This document shows, piece after piece, positions 9,628-20,087 of a stretch of 39,852 bases of DNA. The stretch covers positions 1 through 39,852 of the forward strand of contig JAGEMR010000198.1 in the NCBI GenBank assembly GCA_021030915.1. The letters run 5' to 3'. A program made the translations under genes and the position numbers. A model generated the notes under the pieces. It made no database searches and was not told where the DNA came from. It saw nothing but the letters and a program-made list of their open reading frames with translations. How positions within the stretch are numbered: the first letter of the stretch is position 1; each line of letters opens with the position of its first letter. This DNA comes from Astrothelium macrocarpum (taxonomy: Eukaryota > Ascomycota > Dothideomycetes > Trypetheliales > Trypetheliaceae).

Positions 9628-11321
9628 ATGGCGGCACCTCGAGGCATCCAAAAGCTGTCGAACGAGCTGCTCCGAGAGATTCTCGATCACATCGAGTCCG
9701 ACCCGGAAAAGCTCGTCAGTCTTGACCGGAGGGCCTACCTCTCGCAGGAGAGTTTCAGACCACCGCCGCCGCCCCAGCCAGACCAGGCACAAGACATCGG
9801 CCACTTCCGACTGGCCTGCAAGCGATTCTCCGAGTTGGGTGCAGTCCATCAGTTTGCTCGTGTGACAACGAGATTTTCCCGGAAGGGGCTGAGGCGCTTA
9901 GAAAACATTGCAAGTCAACCGCATTTGGCGCGCCATGTCAAGAAGTTCAGCTACATGGTGCCTTACTTTTACGTGGAAGGTATTATTTGGCCACAGTCAT
10001 GAAAATAAAGGGCCACTTTGAATCAAGGACTGACAAAGTCCCAGGCCGAGAAAAAGTGCGCGAACTCCTTCCATCGTTACCGAATACCTTAGGGTTTTTA
10101 GACGTAGGCCACTTCACTCAAAAAGTGTCGGACCAAAAGGAGATTATTGACACGGAATTCGACGCACGTGTCTTGAACAAGGCCATTCGCGCTTTCACTT
10201 CGCTCCAGCACGTGCAGATTCTACGAGTTCAAGATGAGGAAGACTCAATGCTGCTGAGCTATATTCGTCAACATGCCGATGTGACCAATCTCGTGGAGCT
10301 CAAATGGGCTCCTGCTTGCAGTCACTCAACCAGAACCATCGGAGCTGCTCTTCTTGCCACCAAAAGCCCTTGCAATCGATTTTCATCCCCAATGCTGTCC
10401 CCTCAATCAGCCATTGTACTCGCCGAGCATCGTCCCAGATCTTTCTCGACGTTAGCAGCTCAATTTACATGTCTGGAATTGCATTTTGACGATGCAAGTA
10501 TAGACCTTGATTCGAAGATGCGGGAGCTCAGCGATCTCTTCAAAACAGTGTTTCAGACGGCCAAAAACATGCAAGCAGTGCATGTGGGTTTTCCAAGCCA
10601 TCGACCGCTGAGCCTGGGCCTGGAAGAGATCTTCCACCACGTTCATTGGCGCCACCTACTCGCCTTTGGTATTCAGGGCTGGCGGCTGCAGTCTTCGGAA
10701 ATTATTGCGTTCGCGCAGCGTCATTGGGACAAATTGCGAGGTCTGAGACTGCGAGATGTATTGCTCAAGGAAGGCAGCCAATGGAAAGATGTTCTTCGAT
10801 TTCTGCGAGAAGACATGCCCCAACTCGATTGGGTCAGTCTCCGACGAATCGGTTATGCCAAGAATTTCGACGAGATGTATGCCGCTGCCGGGGCGGAAGT
10901 ACCTGATGATCCTCCGGGAGGAGCGAGCGAAAGTGACGATGAAGGCGATTGGGATGCTCAAGCGGAGGGCGATGGAGACACGGAGCCAGATGATGGGGCG
11001 CCTGGACCCGCTCAAATCCAGGTGCCAACGCACGCCACGGGTCCGACGCATCATGACTCTGAAAGCGAATTTGAAGAAATAAGCGATTCTGAAGAAGAGG
11101 ACGAGAGCGACGACGAGCATGGGCCTGCAGCCAATGAAATGGATTTTCCCGTCTTGAGCCCGGATACGCCGAGCAGCGTGCCCTGGTGCAATTGCAATGG
11201 ACAGTCGTATCCCGAGAGTGCAGAGGACTTGGGAGATAACGGCATCTCTGTCAGCAACGCGCAGCGCAAGGCTTGGGAAAAATGGGTGGTAAGACGATGT
11301 CCTGAACACAGCGGGAAGTAA
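9628..11321 (+). CDS. F-box domain protein with acidic C-terminal region
   Basis: Probable substrate adaptor of an SCF (Skp1-Cullin1-F-box) ubiquitin ligase. Exons 9628-9979 and 10045-11321 give 542 aa. The intron 9980-10044 (GTATTA, CTGAC branch, CCCAG; 65 nt) joins YFYVEG to REKVRELLPSL in frame. The N-terminus IQKLSNELLREILDHIESD (residues 6-24) and the later FRLACKRFSELGAVHQF match a fungal F-box. The middle part (HVQILRVQDEEDS, LTCLELHFDDASI) resembles the irregular repeats that follow the box in ascomycete proteins. From about residue 415 the chain is very acidic, with GASESDDEGDWD, SESEFEEISDSEEEDESDDE. The C-terminus contains WCNCNGQ and a short basic tail. The target is unknown. Confidence 0.8.
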
Positions 11322-12160
11322 GAATAAATCCGAAACAAGACCGACCAATCAGACGGAGCAATCAGATGAATGGATAACAGTCTACGAGAAACGAGTGACG
11401 AGCAACGACAGGGGATCTGCATCATGACATTTTTGAACATATATATGCGCGTACAAGCGTGGGAATTTGCCCTATTAAAAGTCCTTTTTTTTCTTCTTCG
11501 ACGTTGGCGTCAAAGCGCATTGAATCAAACATTTTCAGACCCGGCCAGGCGACTTGGCAAGCAAGCAATGTAAGGCCAGATTTTTGAGCAAAGGATGGAA
11601 TGCTACTAAGGAAAAGGGAAGCAATCTGTGGAATTTCACAAGTCCGGGATTTCAGGAGTTTCTTTTCTTTGTCCTCCTCTCAGCATCAATATGACGGCAT
11701 CTACTGGCAGCATGTGCTAGGGCTTCTTTCGGCGTATTGCTTTCCATATCCTTCTACCTTACTTGACTGTCTACAGTATCTAGAGTCTATATATCTTCGT
11801 CATACGAGATTATTCATGTTCACTCAAGTGGAATCGGACCCATTCAGCCGATGTTAACTGCGCATTCTCAGTGATGTGATGACACACTTTAATGTATACT
11901 ACATTTCGATAAACAGCAACCCACACTTCAAACTTCATCCATATACTGTATAGGATCGAAGAACCTGTAGTCTTGAAGATTTGAACTAAATAATACATCA
12001 ATTCGCTTCGAAAGAGCTCGTCATTTCTGAGATCACGTTTCCCCTTCTAACCCCCGCATTTCAAATCCGCATCCATCGACGACTTGACCCTTACCACCCA
12101 TCACTGAAATCACAGCCCACCCCCATTCCATCCCCGCCACACGTCCCTTCACCTCATCAC
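11322..12160. other. Convergent intergenic region (3' ends of F-box gene and SPT5)
   Basis: The two flanking genes point towards each other, so this stretch should hold both 3' UTRs. T-rich runs (about 11485-11500) and A/T-rich patches such as ATATATATGCG (about 11440) could serve 3'-end formation. No further gene is supported. Confidence 0.5.
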
Positions 12161-15100
12161 TCACTCATACCTCGGATCATCCCCGTCATCTCCACCCCCC
12201 ACCCCCGGCGTGTCTGCCGCCCAGGCCCCAGGCGTCTGCCCGGGTCCCCCTGGAGTGGGTGCCCCACCGTATGGCCCTGGCGTTGGAGCGCTATACCCAG
12301 CGCCTCCCGGACCTCCATAAACCCCACCACTGCCAGGCGTGGGTGCACCCGGCGTCGGCGCCGCGTACGCGCCTGGCGTTGGCGCAGAGTACGCGCCTCC
12401 GGAGGAGGCGGCGGAAGGAGTGGGAGCATCGTAGGCTTTGGATGCGATGGAGGGGGGAGCAGCACCCCAGGAAGGGGTTGGGGCAGAAGCGTAAGGGTTG
12501 TGAGCCGGCGTGCGGGAGCCGGCGTCGAGGTTGGATGTTGATGTGCTGGTGGAGGAGGGTTGCCAGGCTGGGGTGCGGGAACCGGAGAAGCCAGCGGAGG
12601 ATGAATACGGAGTACGAGATGAAGATGACCAAGTCGACTGTCGGGCAGGACGTAAGCCAGATGCAGGGTGGAAAAGAAAGGGAAAAGGACAATGACTTAC
12701 ACCACTGGTGTTACCGCCATATGCAGTGCGGCTGCCATCATAAGGGTTGACTGTTCTATCTCCTGCGCCCGCACTACCCCATGCCGGAGTGCGACCTCCA
12801 TCGCCTGCTCTAGTACCTGTAGCTGGGGTTCGACCGCCGCTCGCCCAGCCACCACCTCCGCCGCCACTGCCGCTTCCGCCATTCCATGCAGGCGTTCTTC
12901 CCCCCGCTCCATTCCATGCCGGCGTCCGCCCGCCGTTGGCACTGGCCATAGGTGTGCGTCCACCCCCAGCACCGGCCCCACCTGGCCAACCCGACTGCGC
13001 GCTCGGTGTTCGGCCTCCATAAGGAGTTCGACCCATATCTCCCGCTCCTGGCTTCCCGCGCCCAGGTCCGCCGAGCTTCCAACTATCAATGGTCTGGCCG
13101 GTAATAGGGTCTTTGACAAGGACGGCATCCTTGGGGACGTTAACAATCTTGGATTTAGTGTGCAGCTCAACACGGGCCTCAGAGTCCGTTGTGTCCTTGA
13201 CAATGCCAAGCAAGCCCTTGTGAGGACCGCGGCGGATTGTGACGGTGCGCCCAAGAAGCTTGTCACGACCAAACGTTTTCGGAGGTGGCATTTGCTGACC
13301 ATTGCCATTGGTGGTGCCGTTATTTCGCATGGGATTCATTTTGGTGAGATCAGGCCCTGCGTTATTGACGCGACCACCTTTGGCAGCAACAGTAAGGACG
13401 TTGGCTGTGCGGACTACGAAAACACCTGCATTTTCGGTCTGCGTTCGGGAGAGCGCAAAGAGGAAATTACGATGTATGTGGAGGACACGGCCTTGTTTGC
13501 GCTCGCCGAACCCACCTTGCTCTTTAATCGTGTCATCGACGCGAATTTCCGAGCCGTCACGATCCGTAGCAACAGCATTACGACGCTTCTCAATTTTGTT
13601 CGATATGTTGGATGGAAGCAAGGAACGAACGGATCCAGTTTGATCGAGGACGCGGAGGGATTCTCGATCAACCTTGATTACGCAAGCTACAGTTGCTGCA
13701 TCGAGTTGGACAAGGTCATACAAGTCGTATTTGGATGTACCAGTCGCACCTCCAGCATCTGTAGCTTCACGAAGGTCTTTGCTAAAGACTGTGATTTCTT
13801 GATTGTTGGAGTCCGTGAGCAGTGTGACCCGATCATCTCGAATTTTGACAATCATGCCGACTTCATCGTGGTATTTGCTGGCGCCGACAACTTTGACGTG
13901 ATCACCCTCGTTGAATTTCTTCCGAAGGCCTTTCACGGGAGCTTCGATGACCTGGCCCTGAAGATCACCTTCAGTCACAGTGAGCTTCACAATGTCGCCG
14001 TGGACAGCAATTGCTTTTCCCGTAACGCCTCGCTGCTCGCCTTGATAGACTTCAACCATATCTCCAGGGAGATACTCTGCGTTTGCACCAGCAGCTTTGA
14101 GTGTAGCTGCGAGAGCTGTGAGGTCAAGGTTTTCCACTCCATCTTCTTCACGAGCCGCGAATCGGGTCACCTCTTCCAGAGTAGGATTTACATCTTCTGT
14201 AACGAGATGTTGTAGCTTCACATCCTTGATGAGAAAACCGTCAATATACGTGTCGTTAAGATAGGTAAACTGCTTTTTGCCCAGGTGTACGACCTGTTGT
14301 AGGAATTTGCCGTGTTTTCTCTTCGCTTCTTGCTCGCTGAACAATCTCGGGGGTGGTCTGTTTGCAGCAGGGTTTCCTCCAGCAAATCCCGGTCGCTTTC
14401 GTTTTTCTGGAGAAGCATTTGCATCTTCGTTCTGACCATAATCTAGTCGAGGTACTAATCTGACACTGACATCAAGACCATTGGTCTCTACATCCTCGAC
14501 TTGAGCTAGATCTCCTTGGTATTTGCCACGTTTTATTCGTACGTAAGCTCCAGGCTCCAGTTGCTTTGATTTGTGGACCCGTAGTAGATCGGGCATCTCG
14601 CCAATCGGAATAAGCACCATCTTCGTCCGTGGATACAGGAAAGTGACCCCATCACAAGCTGTCATTACATCTGATTGCTTCCGGGCTTCAACGTAAATGT
14701 AGCCAGCCATTGTACCTCCACGTTCGAATGCTGAGGTGATTGCCAGAGGCTCACGAGTATTCGCACGATCTTCAATTCGTTTCATGATTGCAAATACAAT
14801 CTCTTTTTCCTTGCCTGGCTTACATCGAACGCCCCAGATGGTCGGGTCGTCGACGCTTGGCAGCAAAAGCCGCTGAGGCATGATTGCTGCATCAGTGGCA
14901 GCCGCACGGTTGCGTCCATATCGCTCCTTGAGCAGGGCAGCTTGTTTCTCAGCATCTAGGCTCGCCTGGAGTTCTCTTTGCCTATCCAACTCTCGATGTC
15001 TACGGTCGTCTTTGTCCGCCCCGGGGGGTAAATCATTCAAATCGTCTGGGTGTGTATCGGCCAGAAAGTCTCCAACTGCTTCGCCTTCTTCGTCCTCATC

Positions 15101-15610
15101 AACATCTTCGTCCTCATCATCTACTTCAGCTTCGACATCGATGAACTGATTTCTCGGATCCCGCTTTCTCCGCTTGCGGCGATGGCCACCCTATGTTGTG
15201 TCAGAAGTTGGGACATGAGAAGAGCTTCAGTGTGCATGCAGTCGTACTTGAACATCGTCTTCTTCATCTTCGTCTTCTTCATCCTCGTCATCATCATCTT
15301 CATCGTCGTTACCTTCGGCACCCTCCTCATCCCCGTCCGCATCAGCCTCGCCGTCGGCCTCCTCACCACCATCATCATTGACTTCCGCCTGTTCTCCGTC
15401 GCCATTTGCATTTGGAGGCTTGACATCGTCTTCGTCATCGTAATCCTCTTCCGCAACGCCCCGACTGACAGGCTCAGAGCTATGTTTCCGAGGTTTGATG
15501 CCTTCGGACGGCTTGGTGTCCACCTCATCATCTGAATCAACAGCTGGTGCAGGATTGAAGTCTTCATCTTCTGATTCGGAACCAAAATCTTGATTGGCGA
15601 AATCAGCCAT
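12161..15610 (-). CDS. SPT5: Transcription elongation factor SPT5 (DSIF large subunit)
   Basis: Partner of Spt4. It clamps RNA polymerase II and links elongation to capping and RNA processing. Minus-strand exons 15610-15248, 15190-12701 and 12637-12161 give 1109 aa, the usual fungal size. The order is classic: acidic N-terminus (EDEDFNPAPAVDSDDE, then long D/E runs), basic patch GGHRRKRRKRDPRNQF at junction 1 (intron 15247-15191, 57 nt), and the NGN domain from about residue 239 (IWGVRCKPGKEKEIVFAI). Several KOW modules follow (LEPGAYVRIKRGKYQGDLAQ; YLPGDMVEVYQGEQRGVTG; LLGRTVTIRRGPHKGLLG). A repetitive C-terminal tail has GGRTPAW, SRTPA and SAPTPG units, likely kinase targets. Intron 2 (12700-12638, GTAAGT...CAG, 63 nt) is stop-free and in frame; retention would give 1130 aa. 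The start is MADFANQDF; an in-frame upstream ATG at 15676 is less likely. Confidence 0.93.
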
Positions 15611-16500
15611 TGTGAACTGAGAGGGTGGAGTTTCGGAAGAGTAGTTCGAAGTGAAGAGGCTATTCGGTATCGACACAGGAGGGCAGGATGACTAAAGGCT
15701 CATAAAGTCGGCGAAGTGATGACGTTCTTGAAGAGTGCTTCAACTAGAGAAGGCAAGTAGAAAATTGTGGCCGAGAAAAACAATAGGAAAGAAAGATGGC
15801 TGATGGCCGTCAAGCAACTCCCTTGTTCTAGTCGAGGTTCAATCTTCGGCCCCGGCGAAACTGAAGCTCCGCCAAAACCAACGATCATGTGATAAGTCAC
15901 GGGATCTGACTGAATCACAGCAGGTGGGGCAGACGGGACGCCACGAACAGTGGTTGGTTGAATGTTTACACTCCCTGTTAGCGTTTGGTGCAGTGGCGGT
16001 TTGCTATCTCTCTATGGGGTACCTCCGTACTCCGTACTCGAAAAAGCATCACCTGCTTGATGTAATCTTGCGCCAGACCCCCTATGGCGCCATATTCCGA
16101 CCGTATGCGACTGCGCTTTGATTGGAACCGACGCTTTACAGGATCCAGACTCTCGCTTATGAGCTCCCGTACAGAACGCCAATCACCCCATTCTTCCGCC
16201 GCCTATCACCATTCGCTAAAGAAGGATGGGGCAAGTAAGTAAAATTTTATGCCACTTATCAGAGGCTTGAGCGTCTCAGATCCTTTTGGTCCTCCCTTAT
16301 CATGCAGTCTATAGTTGGCCCTGGCTTTCATATCTCTGCCGCACCCCGGATGGTATAAAGCTACAAGGCAGACTGGGATCAAGGGTTGCGTCCTTTTTCC
16401 CACCCAGCCGACATCTCACTCCACCCGCCATACTTTGTCGAGTCTGTTCAAGCTTCTCCCTTCACTGTTCCACCCTCTCTCTTTTCCTTAATCTTCTACC
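15611..16500. promoter_or_regulatory. Divergent promoter, SPT5 / amino-acid permease, with GATA sites
   Basis: TGATAAG occurs at 15890-15896 on the plus strand and, as CTTATCA, at 16255-16261 and 16296-16302. TGATAG (as CTATCA) is at 16203-16208. These match HGATAR, the site of fungal nitrogen regulators of the AreA/NIT2 type, which suits a permease promoter. A tandem TCCGTAC TCCGTAC lies at 16024-16037. A CT-rich tract (about 16420-16495) precedes the permease ATG. Sites are seen directly; regulation is inference. Confidence 0.5.
16354..16359 (+). promoter_or_regulatory. Candidate TATA box of the permease gene
   Basis: TATAAA in the context TGGTATAAAGC lies 142 bp upstream of the permease ATG and just downstream of two TGATAAG-type sites. 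Position and sequence suit a regulated fungal promoter. The transcription start was not determined. Confidence 0.45.
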
Positions 16501-18432
16501 ATGGAGGCTCCTGCCCCGGCCTACCAGGGCAATGGCTCCAGCTACGAAAAGCATGCCGACGTGAAGCCATATGGGGAGGCCGATGATGGATTAGCCCGCG
16601 ACGAGCTTGACATTGAGGATGGTCAAACTCATGGCCAACTCAAACGTGGTTTGCATGGACGGCATATGCAAATGATTGCCATTGGTAGGATAGAGCTCGT
16701 TTCTGTTGACAATTGAGCCAGCAATGCTGACGTAGACGTCGTGCACCAAGGTGGCGCCATCGGTGCTGGTCTTTTCGTAGGAACTGGCAGTGCTCTCCAG
16801 ACTGGTGGGCCTGCTGGTTTAGTATGTTTGTTCCAGCCGTGCCGCGATGCCTCGCTAATTTCTCAAAGCTGATCGGTTATATCATTGTCGGATTCATGAT
16901 GCTGTGCACCGTCCAAGCCGTCGGCGAAATGGCAACACTCTATCCTGTCAACGGAGCATTTTTTACCTTTTTCTGTCGCTTCCTCGATCCTTCATGGTAC
17001 GGCCTTGTCCATACACACATCAACGTGTTTCGATGCAGTGCTGACTAGATTTAGGGGCTTTGCATTGGGGTGGGATTATGCAATCGGCTGGTTGATTATT
17101 CTGCCTTTTGAAATCACCGCTGCTGGAATCACAATCCAGTTCTGGCGCCCAGATTTAAACATCGGCATTTGGATTGCCGTTTTTCTTACTCTTCTGGTCA
17201 TCGTTCAGTTCTTCGGTGTCAGAGGATACGGAGAAGTTGAGTTTGTACTCAGCGTAATCAAAATCCTTGCTTGTGTGGGCTTCATCATCCTCGGCGTTGT
17301 CATCGACTGCGGCGGTGTACCAACTGACCATCGCGGATATATTGGCGCTCACTACTGGCACAATCCTGGCGCATTCCGCGATGGGTTCCACGGATTTTGC
17401 TCAGTCTTTGTTACAGCTGCATTTGCCTTTGGTGGTACCGAACTAACAGGTCTTGCCGCGGCTGAATCTCGAGATCCAACGAGAATGGTACCAAAGGCGA
17501 CACGTCAAGTCTTTTGGCGCATCTCATTCTTCTACATTGTCAACATCTTCATCGTAGGGCTGATTGTACCCGCAGATAACCCTAATCTCTTGAATGCAAC
17601 TGGGGCGCAGACGGCATATTCGCCTTTTGTGATTGCCATTAAACTGGCGGGAATTAAAGCTCTCCCTTCCATCTTTAACGCTGTCATCACAATATCCGTC
17701 CTCAGTGTTGCTAATTCTGCAACTTTTGCCTCGACTCGCACAATACAGGCATTAGCCATGAAAGGCATGGCTCCCAAATTCTTAGCTTATGTTGACAAAA
17801 AAGGTCGACCTATTCCGACTGTTATTCTTCAGCTTCTCTTCGGCCTACTGGCTTTCATCAACGAGGCTGGCAAGGGAGAAACTGTGTTCACATGGTTATT
17901 GGCATTATCTGGGCTCTCAAACTTCTTTGTTTGGGGTAGCATTTGCGCTGCCCACATACGCTTCCGAAGGGCATGGAAAGCGCAAGGATACACGTTGGGA
18001 CAGCTGCCATACAAAGCCACTCTTGGAGTGTGGGGAAGCTGGGCTGGTATGATCTTGAATTTCGTTTGCCTTGTGGCCCAATTCTACGTTGCTGTCTGGG
18101 TATGTTGCTTCCTTTGCGAGCTTAAGAGTCATGCTGATGAGCCCAAATAGCCGGTGGGGTCATCTCCCAGCGCTGAATACTTCTTTGAGCAATATGTTGC
18201 AGCACCCCTTGTTCTTGCTCTCTATCTTGGTTGGAAGATCTATTCCTCCGTCTCAAAGAACCCAGTGATCAATGAACGTGGTTGGAAGCCATATATTCGC
18301 ACTCATGAAATTGATCTGAAGACCGGCATGCGAGAACACATACTCGTCGGGGATCCAGAACCAGAACGTCGTGCTAGCGTTGTGCAAGAGGCTGTGTCGT
18401 TTCCCAAAAAAGTGTTTTCCGCGTTCATTTGA
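16501..18432 (+). CDS. Amino-acid permease, YAT (Gap1-like) family
   Basis: Proton-coupled plasma-membrane amino-acid transporter of the APC superfamily. Five exons: 16501-16684, 16751-16821, 16869-16996, 17055-18099, 18151-18432 (569 aa, typical length). Introns are 66, 47, 58 and 51 nt and all keep the frame. Diagnostic stretches are HMQMIAIGGAIGAGLFVGTG (TM1, across intron 1), QTGGPAGLLIGYIIVGFMM (TM2), VGEMATLYPVNGAFFTF with RFLDPSWGFALGWDYAIGWL, and FAFGGTELTGLAAAESRDP. GRPIPTVILQLLFGLLAF follows later, and about twelve hydrophobic segments are present. Cytoplasmic tails are hydrophilic. Intron 4 is a multiple of three whose acceptor TAG would be the in-frame stop if retained, truncating the protein before the last helices. 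The promoter carries GATA-type sites. Substrate specificity cannot be read from the sequence. Confidence 0.93.
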
Positions 18433-18835
18433 GCAGCAGAAAGACAGCCAATATGATGCGACTTGAGCTCCATGACATTGCTTGTTGAGGTAGTCTTTGT
18501 CGATATGTGTAGATTCAGGTCATAAAATGCATACTGTCTCATTTTGGGTCCGTGCGAGATCTATTCCCTTTTCGTGGACGGCAAAATATGGCACGTTAGC
18601 CACTATGGGTTCACCCGATATTATCCATCATTACTTCAGATGGTTACTCGAAGGATAATATCGACCCTTCCAGATTACGAGCGTCGTTCCCTTAGCGATT
18701 CTGCGATTTGGCTGGTTTCGGCCAGCTCAACAGTAGCGGTTGTATTCCAAATCGAATTTGGCCGACAAGATTACTGACTTGGTTAGTTCTGGTACCCTAC
18801 TGTGCCCCACCAGTTTTTTATTCTTGCTTACGGAA

Positions 18836-19065
18836 TGACGTCTTAGACAAACAAGAAATGTCATAGCGACCGCGAGAGATACAATTCGTCGCACGCCTAT
18901 AAGGGGCCCTCAACAATGAAAATCGAGAAACCTCGGGGCTGGTTTTTCAACGGATTATTTACTGCTTCTAATTGCTCGAAATGCTACGAGGTCCCCCTAC
19001 GAGACGCGTGACGAAGCACATACCTTACAGTTGCGGCTAAAATTTGTTATTGCAAATAATGGTGA
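18836..19065. mobile_element. Foldback/MITE-like element, copy A
   Basis: The left arm contains ACAAGAAATGTCAT, then CGAGAGATACAATTCGTCGC, then ACGCCT and a GGGGCC block. The right arm (about 18985-19060), reverse-complemented, gives TTGCAATAACAAA, GTATGTGCTTCGTCACGCG and GTAGGGGGACC. The arms are about 70-80 bp, and the spacer is about 60 bp. Every part has a counterpart in copy B, including the spacer end (ATTGCTCGAAATGCTACGAG here, AATCGTTTGAAATATCACGAG there). No open frame fits inside, so it would be non-autonomous. Ends are approximate. Confidence 0.55.
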
Positions 19066-19289
19066 ACCCTACCTGTTAGCCTTATGCAGCTTACCAATCC
19101 TTTGGGCTTTCTTTTTTTGGATTATGATTGATCCTTCGTACATTTTCCAGCCAAAATTTCACGTCTAAATGACATATGCAATCTTCAAAAAGACCCCGTT
19201 TGTAATACGCCAAGAGACTTTTGCGAATATCTCACTCGGAATTAAAGATCATGAATGAACGCCAAAGCGTTGACCTTTGTAGCTTTCAC

Positions 19290-19525
19290 AAGGGTTGCAA
19301 TAGAAAACATCATACGCGATCGTGAGAGATTTAACTCGCCACACGCCTCGTCGAGAGACCTTCAACAATAGCAAATAAATTTTTCTAAAACTCATTTCCA
19401 ACAACTGTTTTCTACTTATTTATATTTTCTAATCGTTTGAAATATCACGAGATCCTCCCTATGAGGCGTGCAGCGAATTATGTCTCTCGTAGTCCCGGAT
19501 GACATTTCTTGTGGCAATGTGTCAC
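19290..19525. mobile_element. Foldback/MITE-like element, copy B
   Basis: Same family and orientation as copy A. The left arm has TTGCAATAGAAAACATCAT, GTGAGAGATTTAACTCGCC and ACACGCCTCGTCGAGAGACC. The right arm, reverse-complemented, has ACAAGAAATGTCATCCGGGA, CGAGAGACATAATTCGCTGC and ACGCCTCATAGGGAGGATC. The right arm of B matches the left arm of A better than its own left arm does. Differences between copies are mostly transitions. The spacer is AT-rich, about 100 bp. Confidence 0.55.
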
Positions 19526-20087
19526 CGGTGCCTCCTCTTTGGTGCTTATTCATCTCCGTTGCAATTTTCTCCGGCGCATCTAGCCAAGAGTGTCGCTGTA
19601 GCTCGTACGCCGAACGCAATGTCATGGTAGGACAGCTTTCAACTCTCTCAATTATTATTGTCGATTGTGTGGACCTAATTGGCGAACCAAGAGAAACAGT
19701 CCGAAACTCAATGGTGCATCTATGCGCGAGATGGGACTACCTCTCCACCATCGTAATCCTAGCGTGCTTATTACGCGTACGGATCGACGAGCCTTTCACC
19801 GGTAGAGCGAGTGGGCCACTGGTAGAAATCGTAAGCCGGCTTAATATGTGGTTAAGACCTTCTCATCTAAGAAGATGAGTATCTCTATTTCCTTACGCTT
19901 GCCTCGAGTAATAAAATGCCTTGTCTTCATTGAAAATACTTCTGTTCTCCTAGTCTGCCATGAAAAGCTCGAATGGTCTGTTCTGTTCCGAACCATACTT
20001 ATGGCCTTTGGGCACCTAAAGAGCTTCTAGTCAGTATCGAAGCTTTCAGATTCCCTGCCAGATATATTTTCTACAGCTCCTACTCTT

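Larger units (their letters stand above)
18433..20087. other. Non-coding region rich in foldback repeats
   Basis: No gene is supported across 1.65 kb. The main content is two related inverted-repeat elements (about 18836-19065 and 19290-19525). Small palindromes occur outside them: CCAAAT CGA ATTTGG at 18747-18761, and CTCATCT with AGATGAG near 19862-19879. An open frame at 19468-19878 partly lies inside the second element and looks fortuitous. The part from about 19880 to 20087 is probably the promoter of the adenylation gene. Confidence 0.5.

Noticed and set aside
9980..9996. 17-nt GT...CAG alternative intron in the F-box gene
   Set aside because: Too short for spliceosomal removal; the 65-nt intron 9980-10044 with a branch site keeps the frame and fits the family.
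12668..14215. 515-codon open frame on the plus strand
   Set aside because: It lies fully antisense to the SPT5 coding exons, has no recognisable domain, and crosses an SPT5 splice junction without its own splice signals. Such frames are a by-product of codon bias in the real gene.
19468..19878. 136-codon plus-strand frame
   Set aside because: Its start lies inside the right arm of foldback copy B and the rest has no domain; most likely fortuitous.
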